NCBI GenBank assembly: GCA_050116035.1
Contig: JASFPJ010000070.1
Location: forward strand, 1-12,655
Source of the DNA: SOIA01 sp050116035
GTDB lineage: Bacteria > Acidobacteriota > Aminicenantia > Aminicenantales > Aminicenantaceae
Direction: 5' to 3'
DNA length: 12,655 nt
Shown here: positions 5,000 to 12,383 of the stretch, in pieces
Layout: every line of letters begins with the position of its first letter
Position numbering within the stretch: position 1 is the first letter of the stretch
Translations under genes and position numbers: made by a program
Notes under the pieces: model-generated
Database searches by the model: none
Told to the model about the DNA's origin: nothing
The model's input: only the letters and a program-made list of their open reading frames with translations

Positions 5000-7657
5000 A
5001 TGTTCGACCTTGAAAACGCCATTCGAGAATGGAAAAAATCTCTTTTCAAAGACCCTGGAATCGAGGAAAGCCATGTCATCGAGCTTGAGGAAGGGCTGAG
5101 GGAGGAAATCGAGGAGCTTTGCGAAGAAGGATTGAGCAAGGAAGAAGCCTTCCGCCGCGTTGCCGCCGAAATGGCGCCGGCCGATGTGCTGGGAGCAGAA
5201 TTCTACAAGGTCCGCACCACTCGCAGGTCGGGCCGCCCCTCCTGGAAGGCACCGCGCTTTATGCCGCTGATGCTCTGGAGCTATTTCAAGGTGGCCCTGC
5301 GGAAAATCAACCGCCAGAAAAGCTATTCCTTTATCAATATCGCCGGCCTCTCGGTCGCTATGGCCTGTTTTCTGTTGATCCTGACCTTTATCCAATTCGA
5401 GCTGAGCTTCGACCGTTTTTTCGAAAATTCCGAAAGAATCTTCCGGGTTTCCCTGCGCGGAGATTCCCCGGAGGATGACAGTTACCAGATCAGCACTCCG
5501 GAAATCCTATCGAAAGCCATAAAAACCTCGATTCCCGAAATCGAAAAGGCGGGGATTATCCAAAGATCGCGCAACGCTCTGATTCAGGCCGGAGACAAGC
5601 ACTTCACAGAAGACGGCTTGTTCGCGGATGCGGGTTTTTTCGAGCTTTTCTCATTCGACCTTGTCCTTGGCGGCTGGGCTGAGGTCCTGGCGGCGCCCAA
5701 TTCCATTGTCCTCGCCGATCGTTTGGCCGAGAAACTATTCGGTAACGCTAATCCTATCGGTCAAAGCATCCATTACAAGGGGAGATTCTTCAGCTGTGAG
5801 CTGGTTGTGACCGGAGTCGTGAAGCATCCGCCGAAAAATTCCCATCTGCAGTTCGATTATCTTGTTTCCACCGCCACCATGGCTGTGGATGAAGGATTAA
5901 AGGATTGGTTCAACACTTGGGATACCTATGCTTTCCATACCTATGTCGAGCTTCAGCAGAAACAAGCTCAACACCAGGTCGAGAAGAAAATACGATCCCT
6001 GATGGAAGAGGCCAGGCCGGAAATAGCCCTGAGGGAAGATGCGGTTTTTTTGCAGCCGGTCACGGATATTCATCTTAAATCCAGGGTGGCAGGAGCGACC
6101 GCGACCAACAATCGGATCCAAACCGTCTATCTTTTCGGCTCGATAGCGCTGATCATTCTCCTGATCGCGGGCATCAATTCCATGAATCTCTCAACGGCCT
6201 GGGCAACGACCCGGAACAAGGAAGTCTCCATGCGCAAAGTGATCGGAGCGCAGCGGATCGACTTAATCAAGCAGTTCATGGGAGAATCCTATTTATTGAC
6301 CACTTTGGCCATGGTTCTCTCCATCTTGATGTTCTATGCGCTTTTCCCTGTCTTTTCAGGCTTTGTGGGAATCAACCTGACGGTCAATGAAGTCGACATC
6401 GTTCCCCTGGTTCTCTCGATCGGGGGCACCATCATCTTCGTAGGCGCCTTCTCGGGACTTTATCCCGCATTGGTGCTATCGTCCTTCCAGCCGTTTTCTA
6501 TCGAAAAGAAACTGTCCACAGCCTGGCTGAGAGGATCCAGGGTCAGGAATTTGCTGGTTGTCCTGCAGTTTTCAGCCGTAATCCTGCTGATGATCGGAAC
6601 CCTCGTCATCACCCGGCAGCTGAATTTCATTCGGCACAAAAACCTGGGATTTAACAGGAAGCATGTCATGATTCTTCCGATTCGGGAGGAGGAGGCGATA
6701 AGCAAGGCTGGGGCCCTGAAAACCGCCCTGGAGGGATTCAACAAGATTCAAAGCGTGACAAAATCGGACTCGACCCCGCTCAAGCTCAGCACCATGGCCG
6801 GAGGCTATAAGATCCAGAAAGAAAACGGGGAGACCATAAAAATCGACATGTATATAGCCAATGTCGATTATAATTTTCTCGATGTCTACGGAATCAAATT
6901 GGCCGAAGGACGAAATTTTTCACCAGATTTCCCCACTGACAGCCAGGCCGTGCTGGTCAATCAGGCAATGGTGAGGAAGGGGGGGTGGAAGAATCCCCTC
7001 GGCCGGAAAATAATAAACTCCACAATCATCGGCGTGGTTGAAGATTTCCATTTCGACACTCTTCACAAGCCTATCGAACCGGTAGTATTCGTATTCCGGC
7101 CGGATGAAAGGTCCTTTGGTGGAATCAATATCGGAATCCGATTCCGGTCGGATGATCCCGAAGACACCCTGGCCCAAATCAAAAATGTTTTCGCACAGCT
7201 CATTTTAGGCCAGCCGTTTGATTTTTATTTTCTCGATGACGCCTATAACCAGCTCTACCGCCGTGAAAAAAGGCTGGCCCTCATGATCGGGTATCTGGAG
7301 GGATTAGCGATACTCCTGGGATGCATGGGGCTGTTCGGGCTGGCCGCTTATTCCGCGCAGCGGCGGTCCAAGGAAATCGGGATCCGCAAGGTCCTGGGCG
7401 CTCCGGTTTTTAGCATCGTACGGATGATGTCCCGGGAATTCCTAATCCTGGTCGGAATATCCAATGTGATTGCCTGGCCTCTGGGATACTACCTGTTGCA
7501 CAGGTGGCTGCAGGCCTATGCTTACCGTTGCTCCTTCGGAATAGAGATCTTTGTCCTGGCAGGCCTGGCAGCGCTGTTGATCGCAACGGCCGCAGTGAGC
7601 CTGCATACGGTTCGGGCATCGCTGGCTAACCCGGTCCAAAGTATACGGTACGAGTAA
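5000..7657 (+). CDS. Duplicated MacB/FtsX-like ABC permease with N-terminal prefix domain (orphan)
   Basis: The protein has 885 residues from the ATG at 5000. Residues 1-70 form an acidic helical prefix (IELEEGLREEIEELCEEGLS, then KEEAFRRVAAEM), similar to the permease-prefix domain found in PadR-linked permeases. A membrane segment lies near 112-133. A MacB-like extracytoplasmic domain spans about 134-365. A first FtsX core (about 375-500) carries KEVSMRKVIGA. A further helix lies near 516-538. A second extracytoplasmic domain covers about 540-755, and a second FtsX core (about 762-870) carries KEIGIRKVLGA. The paired K-E-x-x-x-R-K-V-x-G-A motifs show an internal duplication, giving about eight helices. 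Such permeases normally work with a LolD/MacB-type ATPase, as in lipoprotein sorting or peptide/antibiotic export. No ATPase gene is in the window. It is the second gene of the padR operon and ends before a convergent terminator. The substrate is unknown. Confidence 0.9.
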   Translation: MFDLENAIREWKKSLFKDPGIEESHVIELEEGLREEIEELCEEGLSKEEAFRRVAAEMAPADVLGAEFYKVRTTRRSGRPSWKAPRFMPLMLWSYFKVALRKINRQKSYSFINIAGLSVAMACFLLILTFIQFELSFDRFFENSERIFRVSLRGDSPEDDSYQISTPEILSKAIKTSIPEIEKAGIIQRSRNALIQAGDKHFTEDGLFADAGFFELFSFDLVLGGWAEVLAAPNSIVLADRLAEKLFGNANPIGQSIHYKGRFFSCELVVTGVVKHPPKNSHLQFDYLVSTATMAVDEGLKDWFNTWDTYAFHTYVELQQKQAQHQVEKKIRSLMEEARPEIALREDAVFLQPVTDIHLKSRVAGATATNNRIQTVYLFGSIALIILLIAGINSMNLSTAWATTRNKEVSMRKVIGAQRIDLIKQFMGESYLLTTLAMVLSILMFYALFPVFSGFVGINLTVNEVDIVPLVLSIGGTIIFVGAFSGLYPALVLSSFQPFSIEKKLSTAWLRGSRVRNLLVVLQFSAVILLMIGTLVITRQLNFIRHKNLGFNRKHVMILPIREEEAISKAGALKTALEGFNKIQSVTKSDSTPLKLSTMAGGYKIQKENGETIKIDMYIANVDYNFLDVYGIKLAEGRNFSPDFPTDSQAVLVNQAMVRKGGWKNPLGRKIINSTIIGVVEDFHFDTLHKPIEPVVFVFRPDERSFGGINIGIRFRSDDPEDTLAQIKNVFAQLILGQPFDFYFLDDAYNQLYRREKRLALMIGYLEGLAILLGCMGLFGLAAYSAQRRSKEIGIRKVLGAPVFSIVRMMSREFLILVGISNVIAWPLGYYLLHRWLQAYAYRCSFGIEIFVLAGLAALLIATAAVSLHTVRASLANPVQSIRYE

Positions 7658-7730
7658 AAGATGGAGTTCCGGGGATACAGACTGAATTCAGCCGCAAAAG
7701 GTTTAAAGCCTTTATAAAGAACCAGTTGAG

Positions 7731-7757
7731 AAAATTGGGGATTGTCCCCAATTTTTG
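7731..7757. terminator. Bidirectional terminator between convergent genes
   Basis: AAAATTGGGGA (7731-7741) is perfectly inverted as TCCCCAATTTT (7745-7755) around the loop TTG, and more T follows. Because A- and T-runs flank the G/C core on both sides, it can act on either strand. It sits 73 bases after the + strand permease and about 190 bases after the end of the - strand nucleotidyltransferase gene. Confidence 0.6.
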
Positions 7758-7792
7758 TCCAATTTCTGTCCGCCCAATTTTTGATATTGATG
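7746..7792. repeat. Short tandem CCAATTTxTG motif
   Basis: The motif CCAATTTTTG/CCAATTTCTG occurs three times at about 15- to 17-base steps (7748-7757, 7759-7768 and 7783-7792), the first overlapping the right arm of the terminator hairpin. It could be a degenerate tandem repeat or a remnant of a REP-like sequence. No function is assigned. Confidence 0.35.
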
Positions 7793-7946
7793 AAAATGCA
7801 TTTGAAGTATTAACAAGCAAGAACAAGCATGAAAATGGAGATTCAAACTGTGCTCTATAATAAATTGGCAATTTTGCGACAATCATAAAATTTTTCTTGA
7901 AGTTTCTTGTCTGTATTATCCTGGACGAAGGGATAACGGCTTTGTA

Positions 7947-8480
7947 TTATTTCTGTTCGACTCTGGCTAAGAATATCTTGTATTTAGCGCTCATACCTTC
8001 ATTGGCTGACCATCTTTCAATTTCTTCTAAATCGACTTTTTTATTTCTGTAGACTGCAATGGCTTGTTCTAAACTCTGTCTATCGTCCCAATGATAAAAA
8101 GCGATTAAGCGGTCTTTGACGCAGTCAGTCGGAGAGAGAAGCTTTAATATATTTCCCCCTTTTTTAATTTCTGAAATTTCCTTGACGGGTTCTTCTCCGA
8201 CAGAAAGCGGTGGAGAAACAAAATCTATGAAATATTCCGTATCGGCGTGCTTGTAGTATCTATCCTCTTCATAAAACTCAAGATCAAAGAGTAATTGTTT
8301 GACTTCTTTTTGCTTGTCAGAAGAAATCAAAACGAAATCTAAATCATAAGACATGTATTTGTTATTTGTATAAATAACAACACATGCTCCTCCAGTCAGA
8401 ATGACCTCAATTCCATTTTTGAGAAGATATCCAGAAATGACTATGGCCATATCTTTCAGTGACAGTCCCTTTAATTTCAT
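7947..8480 (-). CDS. Minimal nucleotidyltransferase-fold protein, putative toxin-type partner
   Basis: This 177-residue protein has the nucleotidyltransferase layout. A glycine pair in VILTGGACVVIY (27-37) is followed by an S-x-D-L-D signature at S44-D46-D48 and a third acidic strand residue, D86 (YFIDFV). A C-terminal motif SPTDCVKDRLIAFYHWDDRQ (116-135) continues SLEQAIAVY. The last motif is typical of a group of small bacterial and archaeal NTase proteins related to AbiEii/DUF6036-type proteins. It is usually encoded beside a winged-helix protein, as here: the upstream partner ends 11 bases before this start. The catalytic aspartates appear intact, so it is probably an active transferase that modifies a nucleic acid or protein with a nucleotide. 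The ribosome-binding site is weak, which fits coupling to the upstream gene. A toxin role is inferred by analogy with AbiE and MenAT pairs. Confidence 0.75.
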   Translation of the reverse strand: MKLKGLSLKDMAIVISGYLLKNGIEVILTGGACVVIYTNNKYMSYDLDFVLISSDKQKEVKQLLFDLEFYEEDRYYKHADTEYFIDFVSPPLSVGEEPVKEISEIKKGGNILKLLSPTDCVKDRLIAFYHWDDRQSLEQAIAVYRNKKVDLEEIERWSANEGMSAKYKIFLARVEQK

Positions 8481-8491
8481 GGCGTTTTATC

Positions 8492-8821
8492 TTATAAGGG
8501 TTTTCCCGTTCTACGGGGTCTTAATCTCGGAAGATAGATTCTTTCTCTCTCTTCATCCGGAATGAATTTTAGAATTTTTTCAAACAGTGATTCCAGTTCT
8601 TTTTTGAATGGATATCTCGGGTTGAATCCAAACAATCTGACCTTTCCTTTAAGTTTACTGTAGAGAATTCCATCTTCCTCCATGTTCAATAGTTGTTTTT
8701 GAACTCCATTCAAATACAGACCAAGCATTTTAGCGATTTCTCTTGGGTACGACTCGCCATGCGTATAAATGTACAAAAGAATTTTTCCTTTATTCTCTGA
8801 GCCAAATATACCTTTGAACAT
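8492..8821 (-). CDS. Winged-helix DNA-binding protein, putative antitoxin/autoregulator
   Basis: The protein has 109 residues. Residues 3-70 form an ArsR-like winged helix: GSENKGKILLYIYTHGESYP, then REIAKMLGLYLNGVQKQLLN as the helix-turn-helix, then the wing ILYSKLKGKVRLFGFN. A helix (72-86) and a basic tail rich in R/P (96-109) follow. Proteins of this type with the ending NPRYPFKKELESL are commonly encoded next to small nucleotidyltransferases. I chose ATG 8821 because GGAGG (8828-8832) lies 6 bases upstream on this strand; a TTG at 8839 in the same frame lacks such a site. Promoter elements and two palindromes lie just upstream, so the protein probably represses its own operon. By analogy with AbiEi-type proteins it is the likely antitoxin. 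No sensor cysteines are visible. Confidence 0.8.
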   Translation of the reverse strand: MFKGIFGSENKGKILLYIYTHGESYPREIAKMLGLYLNGVQKQLLNMEEDGILYSKLKGKVRLFGFNPRYPFKKELESLFEKILKFIPDEERERIYLPRLRPRRTGKPL

Positions 8822-8827
8822 ATTCCG

Positions 8828-8832
8828 CCTCC
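8828..8832 (-). promoter_or_regulatory. Ribosome-binding site that sets the winged-helix start
   Basis: On the - strand GGAGG lies 6 bases before ATG 8821. It falls inside the longer reading frame that begins with TTG at 8839, which argues against that longer form. Confidence 0.65.
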
Positions 8833-8846
8833 AAACCAATAAAGAA

Positions 8847-8858
8847 GGTCAAATGACC
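8847..8858. promoter_or_regulatory. Operator-like palindrome 1 (promoter-distal)
   Basis: GGTCAAATGACC has the arms GGTCA and TGACC around AA. It lies in the untranslated leader of the winged-helix gene. Its core resembles palindrome 2, and the centres are 21 bp apart. Confidence 0.6.
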
Positions 8859-8863
8859 AATAA

Positions 8864-8883
8864 TAGTAGTCATATGACCACTA
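8864..8883. promoter_or_regulatory. Operator-like palindrome 2 (over transcription start)
   Basis: TAGTAGTCATATGACCACTA is a 20-bp palindrome with one mismatched pair. It contains the perfect core GTCATATGAC (8869-8878). It covers the predicted start point (about 8882) just downstream of the -10 box, where a bound repressor would block initiation. Confidence 0.65.
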
Positions 8884-8888
8884 AATTA

Positions 8889-8917
8889 ATAATAGGTTTG
8901 ATAGCACTAATTGTCAA
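8889..8917 (-). promoter_or_regulatory. Strong promoter of the winged-helix/NTase operon
   Basis: Reading the - strand, a perfect TTGACA (8917-8912) is followed after 17 bases by TATTAT (8894-8889). The leader to ATG 8821 would be about 60 bases and would include both palindromes. Confidence 0.7.
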
Positions 8918-9002
8918 GAAATAAAAAATAAACATTTAAAACTTTTGATCAGGATAGAACGAAAATTTTTTTATCAGAAAGGATGGGGCCAAAAAAACAG
9001 TT

Positions 9003-9593
9003 TTACCTGTTTTTCATAATGTCCATGAGTCCATTGCAGCTCAAAAGGGTGGCAAAGCCGTAGGAGAGATTTTTAAGCGTGGCCAGATGGAAATCTTCAC
9101 TCACAGTGGATGTTCCATCCGCGAGAAAAAACACGCGGAAATCCCGGACAAACGCGTCTCTCGCTGTGGTCTCGCAGCAGAGGTTGGTCATAACGCCACC
9201 GATTATCAGGTCCTGGATGCCGTGCTCTTTTAATTTTTCCTCAAGTCCGGTGTTGTGGAATGCGCTGTAGGTTGCCTTCGGGATGACCGTGTCTTCCGGG
9301 CTCACACACAATTCAGGAAGAAGGTGGGCCTCATCTTTTCCTTTGATGATCAGGTCCGCCCACCATTGGCCGAGCATGCCTGATTCTTCTGTGGATTCAT
9401 GGCCGTGTTGCGTAAAAAACAGCGGCAGATGCTTCTCCCGGGCAGTCTGTATCATATTTTTAACATTACTGAGAACGGGAAGGATGATCCCGCGGAAATA
9501 CTCCTGAAGGTCGATGAGCAGGATGCCCGTCTTTCCTTTTTCTGGAGTCCAGTTGTGGGTGTTCAATCTTTGAATGGTTTCATCTATATTCAT
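9003..9593 (-). CDS. Isochorismatase-family cysteine hydrolase
   Basis: This 196-residue cytoplasmic enzyme has the isochorismatase/nicotinamidase fold. D28 lies in ILLIDLQEYF, K106 in VIPKATYSAF, and C139 in GGVMTNLCCETTARDAF, which form the Asp-Lys-Cys triad. The cis-peptide segment is GVMT (133-136). Family members hydrolyse amides or vinyl ethers such as nicotinamide, isochorismate, ureidoacrylate and N-carbamoyl compounds. The sequence does not identify the substrate. TNLCCETTARDA is typical of the broad general-hydrolase subgroup rather than of classical PncA. AGGAG (9605-9609) lies 11 bases before the ATG, a slightly long spacing. It is 185 bases downstream of the penicillin acylase on the same strand, so co-transcription is possible but not shown. 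Confidence 0.92.
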   Translation of the reverse strand: MNIDETIQRLNTHNWTPEKGKTGILLIDLQEYFRGIILPVLSNVKNMIQTAREKHLPLFFTQHGHESTEESGMLGQWWADLIIKGKDEAHLLPELCVSPEDTVIPKATYSAFHNTGLEEKLKEHGIQDLIIGGVMTNLCCETTARDAFVRDFRVFFLADGTSTVSEDFHLATLKNLSYGFATLLSCNGLMDIMKNR

Positions 9594-9778
9594 CTAAATA
9601 TTTGCTCCTTTCTACGGGTTTTTGTATTTTAACTCTTCAGTATCAGGAAAAAAAGGGATTTTATCAGAGAAAAAATTCAAAACCAGGATGAGTCAGGCAA
9701 AGAGGGATCAACACATGGAAAAAGGAGGGTAAAGCGCCGAAGATAAGGAAGTTAAATCGAAGAAGACTAGTGGCGAAA

Positions 9779-12208
9779 TTATTTTTTTGGCTTAAGGACA
9801 GTCATCTGTCCGGCGGCTGATTCAATCTTATTTCTTGAGAAATAGATAGGAAAGTAATCTCCTCTGGCCCAGATCTCGAACAGGTCAGCGTAATGGGGAC
9901 TTTTAGGATTTCCGGATTGTCCGGGACTGTTCGTGCCAAGGGAGTTATCCCAGTCGCTGAGATCGGCGATGATCCGGAAGGAAGCGCCGGATGTCTGGTT
10001 GAATCCACTCGAGGTATTATTCACTGTATAGCTGTTTCCACCTCTCGGCAGGGGCCCAACGTCAAGTTGGGCGCGGAGTTCCTCATTTACGGCTCGGCTG
10101 AGCATATGACGGATTGTCACATGATGGAATTTTTCCTGTCCATACTGCCATTTATTCATATCCGGACCCAGGCGTTCGACAAGGTCCGAGACTCCTTCTT
10201 CAAGGCTTTGGATCAAGAGAGAATCGCGGCCAGCCACAGGATCGAGTCCGAAATGTTCATCCGGCGAGATGAGGAAATCGATCATCTTCTTTCGCGAACC
10301 TGAGGAAAAGACTTTTCGTGCTTTTTCCGGAATGTATTTCTCCCAAACGTTTCTCGTGAGGCGCCGCACCCAGGTCGTATATATCGATGCGTGGATAGAA
10401 TCCTTGTCCATGACATAATCCCAGGTCAGGAGCATTTCCATGGCCTTCTGAACTCTGGACTCGTCTGAATGAAGCCCTTTCAGGAGAGGGACGAGTGTCC
10501 GGGCCGGGATGGAAAGCTCATCCTGCTGGAGGTCCATCATATCCTTCAGTGTCAGTTTTTTCTTCGCGCTGAGAAATTCCTTTATTCGGAGGAATCGAAA
10601 AGGGGCTGACCACTGGAGTCCGAGGATATGGGGATATCCTTCAGGCACATTATACTGGTTTGCCGTGGCAAAAAAGTCCTGTTCAGGATTATTGACATGA
10701 GGAAGTTTTTTAATCGGAAGATACCCCCCCCACTCGAACCGGCCATCGCCGGGTACAGGAAGGAGCCCGTTCCAGTTTTTTCGCAGAGGTGTGATGCCGA
10801 CCGCCTGCCATCCGATGTTTCCCTGGATATCTGCCCAGACCATGTTTTCAGAAGGGGTATGAGAATAGCTGCAGGCCTCTCTGAATTGCTCCCAGTTCTT
10901 GGCCTGGTCCATCCGCAAGCTGGCGAGGTAAGGAGCCCCACCGATTTCAAGCCAGGCTGCCCGTAGGGCATAGGCTTTCTTGTTGTTTTTGTCTTCGTAG
11001 AGAACCGGCCCGTGCCTCGTGAATTTGAGGTCAGCGGTTACGGGAGGCTGGCCCTTCACATGAATGATTTCTTGAATCACGTTCATGTCTTCCCATTTTC
11101 CCTTGTACAAGTACTGGTTGGGATTAACGGGATTTGTCTCGTAAACACAGAGGTCTTCCTGGTCTATGGCAAAAATGGTGAGCCCCCAGGCGCCATGTTC
11201 ATTGTGTCCGATGGATACTCCCGGCAGGGCAGGCTCGCCGCCGCCGATGACATTCCAGCCAGGTGCAACCAGATGAACCCAGTACCTGAGCGAAGGGATC
11301 TGTTGGCTGCGGTGAGGATCATTGGCCATCATCGGAAGACCGGTTGTGGTGAGTTTTCCACTCACCACCCAGTTATTGCTACCCAGGTCCATTGTCCGCC
11401 GGATGTGCTCAAAAGGAGGAAGAATAAAATATCCAGGATGAGCCAGGGATTGATTTGCCCTGAGTGAAGAATCGGCTATGTCCTCTGGCGTAAACCTGAC
11501 GCGTGAGCGAGATGCATAATAGAGCTCTAAGATGTCACGGGAAATCAGGGAAAGGTCTGCTCCATTTTCCACTTTGAGACCAGAACCAGAGGGATTGAGG
11601 TCCAGCAGGCTTTCTGCCTTTTTCGCACCCAAGATCCTGACTGTTCTGGACACGGAAATCTCAGAGCCACAGTTGCGGAAGAGCCCGTTATGCCTAGAGA
11701 CGACGACTTCTGGAGTCCAGTGCTCTGGTTTGATGCCCAGAAGGTGGAACTCAAGGGGAAAAAGATCCGGATTCTGTTTAACGAAGTCGATATAGGCGTT
11801 GATTCCCCTGACAAAAGATGTGATGATCTCTTGGCCCTGGGGATGATAGTGGTCCATCTCTTTTTTCATATCCACACGGGCTTTGAGGAGACGGGCTCCG
11901 ATATCCCGGTTCAGCGCTTTTTCTCCCAGGACTTCAGCCAGGGTTCCTGTTGCCTGACGCCGCCAGATCTCGAGCTGGAAAAGCCTGTCTCTGGCGACAT
12001 TGAATCCCTGCGCGAAAAAGAGGTCTTTTTGGTTCTGGGCGAAAACATGGGAGATCCCCCAGCGGTCCTTGATGATTTCCACTGGCTCTTCGAGACCTTG
12101 AATGAGAAGAGTCTCTTTCTTTGCTTCTGTCCGTGAATGAACACAGGCGGTGGAGGTCGCCAGGAAGCAAAGCATTAAGGAAAGCGTGAGAATTTTTTGT
12201 CCTTTCAT
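9779..12208 (-). CDS. Penicillin-acylase-family Ntn hydrolase, probable lipoprotein
   Basis: This 809-residue precursor has a signal sequence KILTLSLMLCFLATSTAC, with C22 as a possible lipidation site. An alpha-chain region (about 30-250) contains EIIKDRWGISHVFAQN and ARDRLFQLEIWRRQATG. A linker precedes the self-cleavage site G276|S277. S277 is the predicted N-terminal nucleophile of the beta chain (S-N-N-W). Counting it as beta-1, H299 falls at beta-23 and N517 (ATANQ) at beta-241, matching catalytic positions known in cephalosporin and penicillin acylases. Later family blocks are PGDGRFEWGGYLP, RGGNSYTVN and SPHYADLFEIWARGDYF. The enzyme should cut amide bonds of acylated substrates, such as N-acyl amino compounds, beta-lactams or acyl-homoserine lactones. 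The actual substrate is unknown. AGGAAAGGG lies 5 bases before the ATG. A TTAA-flanked element ends about 36 bases upstream of the start. Confidence 0.94.
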   Translation of the reverse strand: MKGQKILTLSLMLCFLATSTACVHSRTEAKKETLLIQGLEEPVEIIKDRWGISHVFAQNQKDLFFAQGFNVARDRLFQLEIWRRQATGTLAEVLGEKALNRDIGARLLKARVDMKKEMDHYHPQGQEIITSFVRGINAYIDFVKQNPDLFPLEFHLLGIKPEHWTPEVVVSRHNGLFRNCGSEISVSRTVRILGAKKAESLLDLNPSGSGLKVENGADLSLISRDILELYYASRSRVRFTPEDIADSSLRANQSLAHPGYFILPPFEHIRRTMDLGSNNWVVSGKLTTTGLPMMANDPHRSQQIPSLRYWVHLVAPGWNVIGGGEPALPGVSIGHNEHGAWGLTIFAIDQEDLCVYETNPVNPNQYLYKGKWEDMNVIQEIIHVKGQPPVTADLKFTRHGPVLYEDKNNKKAYALRAAWLEIGGAPYLASLRMDQAKNWEQFREACSYSHTPSENMVWADIQGNIGWQAVGITPLRKNWNGLLPVPGDGRFEWGGYLPIKKLPHVNNPEQDFFATANQYNVPEGYPHILGLQWSAPFRFLRIKEFLSAKKKLTLKDMMDLQQDELSIPARTLVPLLKGLHSDESRVQKAMEMLLTWDYVMDKDSIHASIYTTWVRRLTRNVWEKYIPEKARKVFSSGSRKKMIDFLISPDEHFGLDPVAGRDSLLIQSLEEGVSDLVERLGPDMNKWQYGQEKFHHVTIRHMLSRAVNEELRAQLDVGPLPRGGNSYTVNNTSSGFNQTSGASFRIIADLSDWDNSLGTNSPGQSGNPKSPHYADLFEIWARGDYFPIYFSRNKIESAAGQMTVLKPKK

Positions 12209-12280
12209 GATGACCCTTTCCTGATTTTTTGTTTTGTTCTTTATTAACCTGGATTATTCACGAGTCGAGGTTGCCTCAGA

Positions 12281-12318
12281 CTCCGTTGCGAAGAGCGTAG
12301 TGAACGTGGCAATTTCAT
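12281..12318. repeat. Dispersed palindromic repeat, degenerate copy 2
   Basis: This copy starts with CCGTTGCGAAGAGCG near its left end and closes with ACGTGGCAATTTCAT. It aligns with the better-preserved copy at 12326-12360 in the same orientation. Several substitutions suggest an older copy. Confidence 0.5.
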
Positions 12319-12325
12319 TAACATA

Positions 12326-12360
12326 TCATTGCGAGGAACGAAGTGACGTGGCAATCTCAT
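12326..12360. repeat. Dispersed palindromic repeat, copy 3 (left arm of hairpin)
   Basis: TCATTGCGAGGAACGAAG, then TGACGTGGCAATCTCAT. It is the inverse of the copy at 12384-12413 and of the copy at 681-710. Together with copy 4 it forms a long imperfect stem around a 23-base AT-rich loop. Confidence 0.7.
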
Positions 12361-12383
12361 TAAGAGAAGTTTTTTTTTAAAAT

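Noticed and set aside
4753..5395. Long frames on the - strand opposite padR and the permease start (4753-5139 and 4928-5395)
   Set aside because: They are antisense to two well-supported genes, low-complexity in composition and without recognisable domains.
7626..7886. 86-codon frame on the - strand across the convergent intergenic region
   Set aside because: It overlaps the end of the permease, runs through the terminator hairpin and has no plausible domain or ribosome-binding site.
8822..8839. TTG-initiated N-terminal extension of the winged-helix protein
   Set aside because: The extension contains the GGAGG ribosome-binding site of the ATG at 8821, and no site precedes the TTG.
11012..12136. 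Frames of about 150 codons on the + strand at 11012-11467 and 11690-12136
   Set aside because: They lie entirely within the penicillin acylase gene on the opposite strand, which has catalytic residues and family motifs throughout.
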